Shown in pieces: positions 7,634 through 16,666 of a stretch of 34,343 nt of DNA (positions within the stretch are counted from its first letter, which is position 1; the number at the start of each line of letters is the position of its first letter). The notes beneath the pieces are model-generated. The model was not told where the DNA came from. It saw only the letters and a program-made list of their open reading frames with translations, and ran no database searches. The DNA is from Lachnospiraceae bacterium UBA3641 (GTDB lineage: Bacteria > Bacillota > Clostridia > Lachnospirales > Lachnospiraceae): assembly GCA_002373875.1 (NCBI GenBank), contig DFKQ01000101.1, forward strand, positions 1 to 34,343, written 5' to 3'. Both the position numbers and the translations under genes were made by a program.

Positions 7634-9064
7634 TCACACCTTTATCTCTGACTGCATTCCCAGTATTTCCTTGTTTTCATCAAGCATGGGCTTTATCACA
7701 TCCCTTAAATATACCTCTACCTGCCTTACGGCACGTCCCACATATTTGGACGGGTCCATTGTTTCCCTAAGCTCTTCAAGGGACAGGTTAAAGGCAGGAT
7801 CATCAGCTATAAGCTCAAGCAGGTTATTATCCAGTCCCTTCTGCTTAACGTTTGCAGCTGCCTCCATAGACAATTCCCTTATCCTTTCATGGAGCTCCTG
7901 CCTGTCACCACCGGCCTTAACCGCATCCATCATTATATTCTCCGTTGCCATGAAGGGCAGCTCGCTTCTTAAGCGCTTATCTATAACCTTTTCATTGACT
8001 ACAAGCCCGTCAACCACATTAAGGGTAAGATCCAGCACACCATCTATGGCAAGAAAGCCTTCCGGGATGGACAGTCTCTTATTGGCCGAATCATCCAGGG
8101 TTCTCTCAAACCACTGAGTCGCCGATGTTATTGCCGGATTAAGGGCATCGATCATAACATAACGGCTTAAGGATGCTATCCTCTCACTCCTCATGGGGTT
8201 TCTCTTATAAGCCATGGCCGATGAACCTATCTGATTCTTCTCAAAGGGCTCCTCAACCTCCTTAAGATGCTGTAAGAGCCTGATATCATTCGAAAACTTA
8301 TGGGCACTTGCCGCTATACCGGCAAGAACATTTGCAACCCTTGTATCCACCTTACGTGAATAAGTCTGACCGGATACCGGGTAGCACTCCTTAAAGCCCA
8401 TCTTCTGAGCGATCATCGGATCTATCTTATCTATCTTCTCATTATCTCCGTCAAAAAGCTCTAAGAAGCTGGCCTGGGTTCCTGTCGTTCCCTTGGAGCC
8501 CAGAAGCTTCATTGTCGACAGAACATGGTCAAGGTCTTCAAGATCCAACATGAATTCATTTATCCATAATGTGGCCCTTTTCCCAACAGTTGTGGGCTGT
8601 GCCGGCTGGAAATGGGTAAATGCCAGTGTCGGAAGGGCCTTATATTCATCGGCAAATCCGGACAACTCGTAAATTACGTTTACGAGCTTACTTCTGACAA
8701 GCTTAAGTGCCTCAGTCATGACTATTATATCCGTATTATCGCCCACATAACATGATGTGGCACCAAGGTGGATTATTCCCTTGGCCTTTGGACATTGAAC
8801 ACCGTATGCGTATACATGGCTCATTACATCATGTCTTACGATACGTTCCCGTTCTCTTGCCACGTCGTAGTTAATGTCTTCCGCATGGGCCTTAAGCTCA
8901 TCTATCTGTTCCTGGGTAATATTAAGTCCCAGCTCCTTCTCGGTTTCCGCAAGAGCGATCCAGAGCCTTCTCCATGTCCTGAACTTCATGTCCGGTGAAA
9001 AGATGTACTGCATCTCTTCGCTTGCATATCTCTCGGATAAAGGGCTTACATATCTGTTTGTCAT
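7634..9064 (-). CDS. purB: Adenylosuccinate lyase
   Basis: A 476-residue lyase of the fumarase/aspartase superfamily. It acts twice in purine synthesis, on SAICAR and on adenylosuccinate. Visible motifs are THFQPAQPTTVGKRA and the signature loop IGSSAMAYKRNPMRSE. The frame opens with GTG at 9085, but ATG 9064 is preferred: GGAAGGA lies about 7 nt before it and the residues after it (TNRYVSPLSERYAS) fit the family start. First gene of the long minus-strand run; it diverges from the PilZ gene across about 70 bp. Confidence 0.96.
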   Translation of the reverse strand: MTNRYVSPLSERYASEEMQYIFSPDMKFRTWRRLWIALAETEKELGLNITQEQIDELKAHAEDINYDVARERERIVRHDVMSHVYAYGVQCPKAKGIIHLGATSCYVGDNTDIIVMTEALKLVRSKLVNVIYELSGFADEYKALPTLAFTHFQPAQPTTVGKRATLWINEFMLDLEDLDHVLSTMKLLGSKGTTGTQASFLELFDGDNEKIDKIDPMIAQKMGFKECYPVSGQTYSRKVDTRVANVLAGIAASAHKFSNDIRLLQHLKEVEEPFEKNQIGSSAMAYKRNPMRSERIASLSRYVMIDALNPAITSATQWFERTLDDSANKRLSIPEGFLAIDGVLDLTLNVVDGLVVNEKVIDKRLRSELPFMATENIMMDAVKAGGDRQELHERIRELSMEAAANVKQKGLDNNLLELIADDPAFNLSLEELRETMDPSKYVGRAVRQVEVYLRDVIKPMLDENKEILGMQSEIKV

Positions 9065-9085
9065 CTGTCCATCCTTCCCATCCAC

Positions 9086-9114
9086 TTGATTAGTTTAAAC
9101 ATTTGATATATACT
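9086..9114 (+). promoter_or_regulatory. Promoter for the PilZ gene
   Basis: TTGATT (9086-9091) and TATACT (9109-9114) are 17 bp apart, with transcription starting near 9121 and a GAGGG ribosome site before the ATG at 9135. It lies in the divergent purB/PilZ gap. Confidence 0.55.
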
Positions 9115-9134
9115 ACATTAAACGAGGGCCCAAC

Positions 9135-9488
9135 ATGCAGGAAAAACGTAAAGAAAAAAGAATTCCAATAGGTGTCAAGCTCTCGGTATCCGATCTGTAT
9201 ACCGAGGATTCCACTTCGCTTGCCGATACATCAGCCCCTATCGAGGTGACGGATATATCTCCCAGGGGGTTTGGTTTTTTATCATCAGCGATACTTCCCG
9301 TCGGCTATCATTTTATTGCCAATATTGAACTTGACCGGGACCTCCCGCAGATAATCACAGACGTGCGTATCATACGCGGCCAGGCAGTAGACAACGGGCG
9401 CTACCAATATGGTTGCGAATTTGTATCCATATCTCCCCGCGTCACCAAAATGCTTGACGATTTCGAAAAACGCCTCAAATCCGTATAA
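9135..9488 (+). CDS. Single-domain PilZ protein (c-di-GMP effector)
   Basis: A 117-residue protein made almost only of a PilZ domain. Both c-di-GMP contact motifs are present: RxxxR (Arg5, Arg9) at the N-terminus and DxSxxG (Asp40, Ser42, Gly45). It should therefore bind c-di-GMP. With no output domain it probably acts by touching a partner. Its 3' end faces the four-gene module at 9541-16577 (convergent, 52 bp apart, no terminator visible). Two diguanylate cyclase-type genes lie further along. A link to the neighbouring module is only inferred from position. Confidence 0.85.
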   Translation: MQEKRKEKRIPIGVKLSVSDLYTEDSTSLADTSAPIEVTDISPRGFGFLSSAILPVGYHFIANIELDRDLPQIITDVRIIRGQAVDNGRYQYGCEFVSISPRVTKMLDDFEKRLKSV

Positions 9489-9540
9489 GCTCCAACCAAG
9501 CTAAGATACTATCATGTTTTGGCCGTGAAATCAAGGAATT

Positions 9541-10770
9541 CTATTCATAGGTTTCCACGATGGCAAGTATCTCCATTGAGAACTTGGGATACTCCCTGAT
9601 AAGATCTTCAATTTCCTTCTTCGATGTCTCCAGACTGTACTGATTGAAATCCATACCCTTTTTAAGCTTCTTCCTCCTCAGTATAAGGCTCCTTCTCACA
9701 TCGGTGCGCACCTCTTCCTCAGTAAGGATCGAGGGCTGGTAAATGAACATTGCGGGATCGTTAAGCTTGTAATTCCTAAGTATGGCCATAAGCTCCTTCC
9801 TGGCCGCTTCAAGCTTAATGGCAACTTCCTCCGAATGGTTTCTTGCAGCCTTCTCCTCTATATACTTCTCCCACATATAATTCAGTTCATAGGAATTGTT
9901 TACATCATATTTGGAATAATAATAGTCGATGAGATTTGTCGAATTGACATATTTAATCTTCACGGAATTCTGCAGACTGATCGCTCTGTTTATTTTCATC
10001 TCCGCCTTAACCTGATCCGCCTGGGCATTTTTATATGTCACATACACGGATGTGAGCGATATTGCAAAAAAGGCAAAAACAGTATAATATCCGAGCCTGA
10101 CATCAAAATCAAGCGTCACCTGCAGGGCAAAGAGCAGAAGTATGGCCAGAAGGGATACGAAAGAACATATAAAAAGGAGAGCCTTGGCATTTCTGGCCTT
10201 AACCTTATCCTCCTTCCTCTGATAGGCAAGAGCACCCTTCTCGCCCTCAAGGAGGTTCATATCCCTCTTGATGGTCATCTGGCGTTCTTCCTCACTCCGT
10301 ATCTTCTTAATGGCCTGAGGTATCTCATCCTCCAGTCTCTCCATCTCCCTGAACTGGGCTTCGGTTATCTTGGCAAGCGGCCGGACATAGTTCTCCTCCT
10401 GCCGCTCAATCAAATCGATCTTCCGGGCAGCTCTTTCAAGCTCCGTAAATTGTGACAGGGAAAGAGCACACAGCTCATCAATATCCGCCAGCTGCTCGGT
10501 AACATGCTTGTATTCGAGCTTCTGACCTTCAATATCCTCATTGGCGGCCTTCATCTGCTCGCACTTATCACGGACATACATTTCGCGCTCCCTGTAATCG
10601 AGCACATTGATATCGGTCCTTTTTATGGGAGCACGGGTAAGAACCTCAGTGATCTTATCGACGTTCTCATCCTCGTCCTTCTGAGGAACCATGCCGACGC
10701 CGAAGTCAAGCTCTTCATCGTCTTCATCTATAAATCCCAGCTTGTCAAGCACCCAGTCAAATATCTGCAT
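9541..10770 (-). CDS. Coiled-coil protein with a central two-helix membrane hairpin, unknown function
   Basis: A 409-residue protein with no family I recognise. It starts with an amphipathic-looking segment and an acidic stretch (MQIFDWVLDKLGFIDEDDEE). A long charged coiled coil covers about 60-195. Two membrane segments lie at about 197-219 and 226-246. A second charged helical region runs to the C-terminus. This predicts two cytoplasmic helical arms joined by a membrane hairpin. The amphipathic-plus-acidic start recalls the membrane-targeting start of SepF, but the SepF core is not seen. It is the last gene of a four-gene operon, 4 nt after the TPR gene, and is the only member with membrane segments, so it probably anchors the others. 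Confidence 0.8.
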   Translation of the reverse strand: MQIFDWVLDKLGFIDEDDEELDFGVGMVPQKDEDENVDKITEVLTRAPIKRTDINVLDYREREMYVRDKCEQMKAANEDIEGQKLEYKHVTEQLADIDELCALSLSQFTELERAARKIDLIERQEENYVRPLAKITEAQFREMERLEDEIPQAIKKIRSEEERQMTIKRDMNLLEGEKGALAYQRKEDKVKARNAKALLFICSFVSLLAILLLFALQVTLDFDVRLGYYTVFAFFAISLTSVYVTYKNAQADQVKAEMKINRAISLQNSVKIKYVNSTNLIDYYYSKYDVNNSYELNYMWEKYIEEKAARNHSEEVAIKLEAARKELMAILRNYKLNDPAMFIYQPSILTEEEVRTDVRRSLILRRKKLKKGMDFNQYSLETSKKEIEDLIREYPKFSMEILAIVETYE

Positions 10771-10774
10771 TCTA

Positions 10775-11617
10775 TCACCTTAGGATCATGTTCATCCTGT
10801 ACTCACGCTTCCATGAGTCAAGTGTTTCATCTATTGCCTCGTAATACTGCGAGATCTTCCCGTCATTTTTAAGCTCTTTTATCCTTTCAAGGGATGCTGC
10901 ATGCTTATTCTCGTTTTTCCCGTAGTTCCCCCTCTGCCTCAATATGGAATCCGCGGAATTAAGGACATGCTCCGAGTAGCCGCACCTTATGAGCATCTTT
11001 TCGTATTTCTCCCTGCTCATAAAAAGATTGCAGCAGACCAGATGGAGGATCAGGGATTCGTCATCCATGTTGAGCCTGTACGCCTCCATGTAATAATCAG
11101 CTGCCTTTTCAAAGAGCAGGAGCCTTGCATAAGTTGTCCCCATATTGTGCAGGACGGCTGCATACAGTATAGGCTCGGCATCCTTATCGATCTTTTCAAG
11201 AGTTCCTATATACTCATCCAGTGCTCTTGCGAACTTGCGGGCTTTAAGGAGGTTATCCCCCCTGCTCTTGTGCTTTCTGGCGGGAGACAGTCCGGCACTC
11301 TCAACGAGGATCTGACGGATGCTTTTCATCTCCTCCTCGTCGCAATAGCCTATTTCGTCTAAAATGGCCATAACGAATTCACTCAGATTACCCTTGGTTC
11401 TGAGTATCTCCCTCAGGGTATCTGCAAGCCCATGGATCTTAAGCTGTTTATCCACGAAATCACACAGACGCTCATCCATAAAATCGTGATCAAGTGTATG
11501 TGCATTCTGCGCAATAAGATAACACATCTCTTCGGCGGAATATATATTTACGCCAAAGCCCGCCACATTATAAGGAACCTCTGCCTGCTGCCCATGGCAC
11601 AAAATCAGGTTAGACAT
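10775..11617 (-). CDS. TPR-repeat protein of the four-gene module
   Basis: A 280-residue soluble protein. About residues 115-205 read as TPR helices (ARKHKSRGDNLLKARKFARA, then LHNMGTTYARLLLFEKAADY). The first 100 residues form a separate helical domain beginning MSNLILCHGQQAEVPYN. TPRs usually bind partner peptides; many Hsp70 systems use TPR adaptors, which fits its place directly after the actin/Hsp70-fold gene (9-nt gap). The C-terminal 50 residues are charged helix. No enzyme motif. Function not recognised. Confidence 0.8.
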   Translation of the reverse strand: MSNLILCHGQQAEVPYNVAGFGVNIYSAEEMCYLIAQNAHTLDHDFMDERLCDFVDKQLKIHGLADTLREILRTKGNLSEFVMAILDEIGYCDEEEMKSIRQILVESAGLSPARKHKSRGDNLLKARKFARALDEYIGTLEKIDKDAEPILYAAVLHNMGTTYARLLLFEKAADYYMEAYRLNMDDESLILHLVCCNLFMSREKYEKMLIRCGYSEHVLNSADSILRQRGNYGKNENKHAASLERIKELKNDGKISQYYEAIDETLDSWKREYRMNMILR

Positions 11618-11626
11618 TTATATACC

Positions 11627-12976
11627 TCATACTATCTTAACTTCCGTATCCCATTTCATGTTTGATGATGGGAATATTTCTCCGAATCCCAGATCTTCTA
11701 TGTGTATCCTTACCGTATCACCCGAAGAAAAGCTGGTATTCATCCTAAGTCTGGTTGTTTTGTCAGGCCGTCCCGGTATCCCGTCAAGACTTACATTCAC
11801 CTTTCTTATTTCCTTGCCGTCAAGAGGAGTCACGATCAGTTCCACCCTGTGCCCCGAAGAGAGCAGGAATTCGACCGTTGTGCTTATATCGAACCAGTTC
11901 TCACCGCCATCGGCAAGCGCGATATACTCCTCCTTATCCTTGCGGTTCATTTTTATCCCTAAATTGAACTGAAGCTTATCCTTACCAAGAAAGATATACT
12001 TCTCGTTAAGCTCTGTAGGCTTAAGCTTATCCATCCCATAGTGACAGGCGCCCTTGGAATACATGTTCTTGCCCTGAAAAACACGTCTTCCCATACACAG
12101 GAAACGGATCGTCTTCCTGCACCACTCTCCGTCAAATCCGTTACCGAGAAGATAGGCCGATCTTATGGGCCGCGACATGAGAAAGCCATGCATAACCTCC
12201 CTTAGGCCCTCATCCATCTCATCTATGGCAGCCTGGCCGGCCTCTTTCTCATCCCTTGCCTTATCCATGGCTTCAGAAGTCTCTTCCTCATCCCCGTCAT
12301 CCCTGTAATACAGCAGCTTGGCATCCGGAACCTTAACATCATCAAAAGTATATTCGTCTATGATCCCGACCACAGGTGTGGTCCTGTGATTCATCCTCAT
12401 ATAGTAGCAGGTCATGGTCCTGCCGTCATGGTCAAACACAGCGCTTTCCGTCTCCCAAAGCTCCTGCTGCTGGTGGATCATGTAATAATACACGCTCTCG
12501 GAATAGCTCTGGAATAATATCCTGTCCCTCTCGACAGGTATTGCCGCGGCAACCCTCTCAAGAACACTTATCATGGCCTTATCAAGCGTGGGGACCGTAA
12601 ATACAAGGCTCTCGATCTGATCAACCGATACATATACCGACAAAAGATTCATAGACTTCCGGATAAACAGGATAAGAAGGTCTATTCCCGCAAATGTCTC
12701 ACCATCTATCGTTATGCTTTTCTCTCCTTTTGCCAGACTCAGCAGCTTGTTGACCTCGGATTCGCCCTCATTCCTTATAAGTCTCTCAGCTTCGGTCCCG
12801 AAAGACCACTGGCTGACCTTCTTTCTCTTGCACAAAAGGGTCGGGATCCCCAGCCGCTCGTTATCTCCACCCGACACAAGCGTTTCGGGGCTGTCATTAT
12901 TCAATTCAAAATAGCTGATCTGCGTAAGGGTATCGTTAAGGTCATACCCCACTACATATCTTGTGGCCTGATCCAT
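11627..12976 (-). CDS. Divergent actin/Hsp70-fold ATPase-like protein (DUF5716-like?)
   Basis: A 449-residue protein. It has a phosphate-1-like loop (VGYDLNDTLTQISYF, about residues 9-23), the Hsp70-type strand VFTVPTLDKAMISVLERV (125-142), and FQSYSESVYYYMIH where Hsp70s have the E-P-x-A-A helix. A weak phosphate-2 site follows (AVFDHDGRT, 179-187), then an adenosine-loop-like LLGNGFDGEW (276-285). A beta-rich C-terminal domain (about 325-449) stands where the Hsp70 substrate domain would be. The degenerate DHDGRT raises doubt about hydrolysis. I believe it is the Lachnospiraceae family called DUF5716, from memory and unverified. Second gene of the module, 37 nt after the giant protein. Confidence 0.7.
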   Translation of the reverse strand: MDQATRYVVGYDLNDTLTQISYFELNNDSPETLVSGGDNERLGIPTLLCKRKKVSQWSFGTEAERLIRNEGESEVNKLLSLAKGEKSITIDGETFAGIDLLILFIRKSMNLLSVYVSVDQIESLVFTVPTLDKAMISVLERVAAAIPVERDRILFQSYSESVYYYMIHQQQELWETESAVFDHDGRTMTCYYMRMNHRTTPVVGIIDEYTFDDVKVPDAKLLYYRDDGDEEETSEAMDKARDEKEAGQAAIDEMDEGLREVMHGFLMSRPIRSAYLLGNGFDGEWCRKTIRFLCMGRRVFQGKNMYSKGACHYGMDKLKPTELNEKYIFLGKDKLQFNLGIKMNRKDKEEYIALADGGENWFDISTTVEFLLSSGHRVELIVTPLDGKEIRKVNVSLDGIPGRPDKTTRLRMNTSFSSGDTVRIHIEDLGFGEIFPSSNMKWDTEVKIV

Positions 12977-13013
12977 ATTTTCTTCCTATAGGGTTTATTC
13001 CAATGTGACTTAT

Positions 13014-16000
13014 TCAGATGCAGGTAAACACCTTATCAGTGAAGCATTCATCAATCACATACTCTTCCATAAGCTGTATAAGCGTGTCCTCATCCTGGAG
13101 CGTCTTCGATACGACCATATCATTAAGGAGATCATACCTCGACTCCCTCCCTGCCGATACAACATCCGATACCGACACCGAATCCGAGAAGGTCAGGGAT
13201 TCATGACCGGAGCTCTCCTCGGTTATATAATATTGCAGATTTTCACCAAAGAATAAAATGAACTCCCTTGAAAAGACACCGCCATACATGTTACGCATCT
13301 CCTCTGTATGGTAGCTTTCCTCTTCTTCATCACCTTCGATAAGATAATGAAGCAGGACCCTTACCCCCGGATCAGTTCTGTATTCAACGATGGTCTTATC
13401 ATTATAAACCGACAGCTCGGGCATGATATCCATGAACTCCCTGAAAAAAACAAAAAAGATGTTCTTCTGGAGGAATTCCTTAATGAATTCAATGAGCATG
13501 TCCTTTATACGGTCATCATAGTCCTTCTCATCCTCGGCATAATACTTAAGCAGCGCCAGCTTACAGGCATCATTAAGCTCCTCGCCCCGCCTGTAATTCT
13601 TGGCGAGATGATAAAAGACACCCGGATCCAGCACTCTCTCTTTGATGAAATAATCATAGGCGCTGTATGACAGATAAGCCAGCTCTATCCTTGTGTTGGA
13701 GCCCTTCCTGACATATTCTTCGAACAGCTGATCCTTCTCACCGATAGTAGTTCTGGTCGTAAGCATCTGGATGATCAGCTTCTCCATCAGCTTATTGCAG
13801 TCAAGGTCGAACTGCCCGGCCGCCTTCCACAGATTCCTCAGCTCCTTGGTGAGCCCGTTGAAATTATCCACCAGATACTGCAGGGTCATAACATCGTACT
13901 TACCGTTTATGAAGGCATGATATGCCACCTTTACAAGCATGACATCATACAGTTCTTCCTTGCGGCTGATCATATGAGAACATATCCTTACAACCGTCTT
14001 GACAGGTACCTTCTCGGCACCGTATATGGTTATGATCTCATATGCCTCATCATACATACCACGTATAACGAAGTAGCCTATAAGCTCGGCCCGGTCCTTT
14101 TGATTCAATATCCTGGGATCTATATTTATAAGGAATTCATCAAGTGTTGTTATCTCATTATTGTCATAATAATGCCTGAGAAGTTCCATCCTCACATCGC
14201 GCTTGAAGGATTCCCTTATATCTATCGAGTCGACCAGGTTACGGCAGAAATCAACGTTATCGTCATCAACCGTGACAAAATGCCTGCGGCCGCTGCACAG
14301 GTACAGATTAAAGCCGGGATTGTCCGACACGTAATTCCTGATGAAGGGAACATATGCGGCTTCATTCATAAGCTTGTTTATATTTTTCTCCGGAAGGATG
14401 GACCGGACTCCCCTTTCATTCTCTGCAAAAATCATGAAATTGGATGAGTAAATATCGGGATAAGCGTGCCCATTCTCAACGGGATATACCCTCTCCCCTT
14501 CGAATTCCTCCTGTATGACGCAGATGCTCTTAACTCCCTCATCAACGGATATATCATAGGAAAACATCAACCTGACAAAGTCATTCACAATATCCGGTTC
14601 TATCGAATCAGCTGCTATCACCTGCTCATAGATAAAGGCAAGGTCACGGTTTATATGTCCCTTCCTTATCTGCTCCATGGCAAATTCCCTCATGGCCGGT
14701 TCATATTCCTCACACAGACGCTGAACCTCGAACCTGTGCCTTAGCATATTCGCATACAGATAAGCTATATGGATATGATCCATGTGATTCTTAAAGCCAA
14801 AGTACATTATGACAGACTTGGGAAGAAGCTCTTCCCGGTCAAGTGGTATCGACAGCATATAGTACTCATAGAGCTTGGTTATTCTAAGCTCCATCTCGAC
14901 TCCCATGCTGTACCATTCAAAATATTCGGTATCTGTCTTGCCCTCCCTTATCAGCATTGAACAGATGGCACTTACTACATCAGGATCCTCATTGATCCTG
15001 TATATCCTTATAAGAAGCCTGAGAAGACCTTCCGAGAATTCCTTGGTCCTTGCACACAGATAGAGGACCTGCTTGCAGAGCTCATTATTCATAAGTCCGT
15101 TTCTCGCGGCCCATGTAAGTATCTGTATCTCGAATTCATTCAGCCTGTTTAAGGTGACCGGATTATTTACATAGTATTGGTAGGCCTCCACATACATGAT
15201 GGGGCTGCGGCATCCGTTCCTGTACTGCTCCTCTATCAGCTCTATCTTCTGGGAATGGTTGCTTGAGAGGTCTTCATCAAGATACATAAGGGTCCAGAGG
15301 ATCCGGTAATCATTCCTGTTCCTCTTATACATATCCTCGACCTCTGCCGCCACTTCATTTATATACTCCTCATCCCTTAAATAAAGGGTCGTAAGATACA
15401 GATAGTAGCTGTAAAGAGTGGGTTCCTTACGTTGTATCTTAAGGTCGTTTGCCACATGGTCAATGATCCACTTGGCCTCGTTAAAGCGCTGGGATACCAA
15501 AAGGAGCTGGGCCTGAAACAGCCTTGACTCCGGGTTCTTCTCGTCAAGTACATTAAGCCTCTCGACTATCTTCAGGGAATCCCTGACCCAGGTATTTACA
15601 TTGATATGCTTGGTTCTGAAGGCTATATAGCACCTCATGAGACGCAAGGTAAGGTTCCTCTTCTCGCGCCTCTCGATCCTTAAGCCTTCGTTACTCATCC
15701 TCTTGCTGACGATTATGGTCACGGTAAGTGTCTGATGAGGGCTTGTAAATATCAGCCGCCCGAAATTACGTCCCTCATGCAGCTTATCTTCCTCAACGAA
15801 AAAAACGAAGCGATGCACATTACCCAAAAAATCATTGGCTGTAAGCACATCCTTTTCTATACGTAAAAATGAGCAATCCGTAGTCACCTCAAGGTGCACA
15901 TACCCCCAGGTAGACTTGCGCACCGGAAGCTCACACCTTAACGACTCGGTAACATCGGTAAATTCATGGACATTTTTATCCACGCTGTAGGTTACCGGCT

Positions 16001-16577
16001 GTTTCTTATTCACCGAGATCAGGAAATCATCCACCGATTCCTCACTGCCCGGCCTGCCCGCAAATCCTCTGTATTTAATAAGCTGAGCCTTATCATTTCC
16101 TTCAAATACCTGCAGAAACTCCCTGGAATAGAAAAGAGCTACCGCCTCCTCCCAGCTCATCTGTGCCTGATTTGTAAAATGGAAAAGGTTTTTCACGCTT
16201 CCCATGGAGCTCTTGACTATACTCCTGACTATGGAAAACGCAAACGGGATATAGTATTCACCCTTATTGGATACTATCTGAACATCGCCCTTTATGATGT
16301 CCCCGGGCTCAAGACCGGTGGAATCAAACAGAAATGTAACATCTACGTTCTTGGCTTCGAAGCTGTCTACCCTGCATACCAGGCGCATGCTCGATGTATA
16401 TACATTGCCCGAAGCCGGAAGATCGTCCATACTCTCGATAGTGAAGGAACCCTCATACATGCCGCCGGCGGGAATCGTTTCCTCAATTCTTTGTACAGAA
16501 AAAGAAAGCTTTCCATTATCGTAATCGAAAACCCCGTTAAGCAGCTTATCTACAATCTCATGCAAGTTCTTCACCAC
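13014..16577 (-). CDS. Giant beta-sandwich plus helical-solenoid protein (DUF5717-like)
   Basis: At 1187 residues this is by far the largest protein in the window. Roughly residues 1-300 are beta-rich with two Ig-like stretches (GGMYEGSFTIES; STWGYVHLEVTTDCSFLRI). From about 310 to the end it is all helical, with TPR/HAT-like pairs such as LFQAQLLLVSQRFNEAKWII and LYSYYLYLTTLYLRDEEYI. No signal peptide or membrane segment, so it is probably cytoplasmic. I recall a Lachnospiraceae family DUF5717 of this size, unverified. The start is GTG (16577, or the next GTG at 16574) with a poor ribosome site. First gene of the module and downstream of the promoter at 16604-16632. Confidence 0.75.
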   Translation of the reverse strand: MVKNLHEIVDKLLNGVFDYDNGKLSFSVQRIEETIPAGGMYEGSFTIESMDDLPASGNVYTSSMRLVCRVDSFEAKNVDVTFLFDSTGLEPGDIIKGDVQIVSNKGEYYIPFAFSIVRSIVKSSMGSVKNLFHFTNQAQMSWEEAVALFYSREFLQVFEGNDKAQLIKYRGFAGRPGSEESVDDFLISVNKKQPVTYSVDKNVHEFTDVTESLRCELPVRKSTWGYVHLEVTTDCSFLRIEKDVLTANDFLGNVHRFVFFVEEDKLHEGRNFGRLIFTSPHQTLTVTIIVSKRMSNEGLRIERREKRNLTLRLMRCYIAFRTKHINVNTWVRDSLKIVERLNVLDEKNPESRLFQAQLLLVSQRFNEAKWIIDHVANDLKIQRKEPTLYSYYLYLTTLYLRDEEYINEVAAEVEDMYKRNRNDYRILWTLMYLDEDLSSNHSQKIELIEEQYRNGCRSPIMYVEAYQYYVNNPVTLNRLNEFEIQILTWAARNGLMNNELCKQVLYLCARTKEFSEGLLRLLIRIYRINEDPDVVSAICSMLIREGKTDTEYFEWYSMGVEMELRITKLYEYYMLSIPLDREELLPKSVIMYFGFKNHMDHIHIAYLYANMLRHRFEVQRLCEEYEPAMREFAMEQIRKGHINRDLAFIYEQVIAADSIEPDIVNDFVRLMFSYDISVDEGVKSICVIQEEFEGERVYPVENGHAYPDIYSSNFMIFAENERGVRSILPEKNINKLMNEAAYVPFIRNYVSDNPGFNLYLCSGRRHFVTVDDDNVDFCRNLVDSIDIRESFKRDVRMELLRHYYDNNEITTLDEFLINIDPRILNQKDRAELIGYFVIRGMYDEAYEIITIYGAEKVPVKTVVRICSHMISRKEELYDVMLVKVAYHAFINGKYDVMTLQYLVDNFNGLTKELRNLWKAAGQFDLDCNKLMEKLIIQMLTTRTTIGEKDQLFEEYVRKGSNTRIELAYLSYSAYDYFIKERVLDPGVFYHLAKNYRRGEELNDACKLALLKYYAEDEKDYDDRIKDMLIEFIKEFLQKNIFFVFFREFMDIMPELSVYNDKTIVEYRTDPGVRVLLHYLIEGDEEEESYHTEEMRNMYGGVFSREFILFFGENLQYYITEESSGHESLTFSDSVSVSDVVSAGRESRYDLLNDMVVSKTLQDEDTLIQLMEEYVIDECFTDKVFTCI

Positions 16578-16603
16578 ACTTTACTTGACTTTAGACAAAT
16601 TTA

Positions 16604-16632
16604 AGTATACCATATCTGCGACTGACTGCAAA
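16604..16632 (-). promoter_or_regulatory. Extended -10 promoter for the four-gene module
   Basis: Minus strand: TTTGCA (16627-16632), 17-bp spacer, TATACT (16604-16609) preceded by TGG, an extended -10. It gives a leader of about 20 nt before the GTG start, matching the weak ribosome site. A possible opposing promoter for the aminotransferase (TTGACT at 16585-16590) overlaps it. Confidence 0.55.
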
Positions 16633-16666
16633 GAAAAAACAGGTTCAAATATCACACAAAAAGGGA

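Noticed and set aside
13917..16604. Long plus-strand frames opposite the 1187-residue gene
   Set aside because: Antisense shadows without ribosome sites; the minus-strand frame is continuous over 3.5 kb with protein-like composition.
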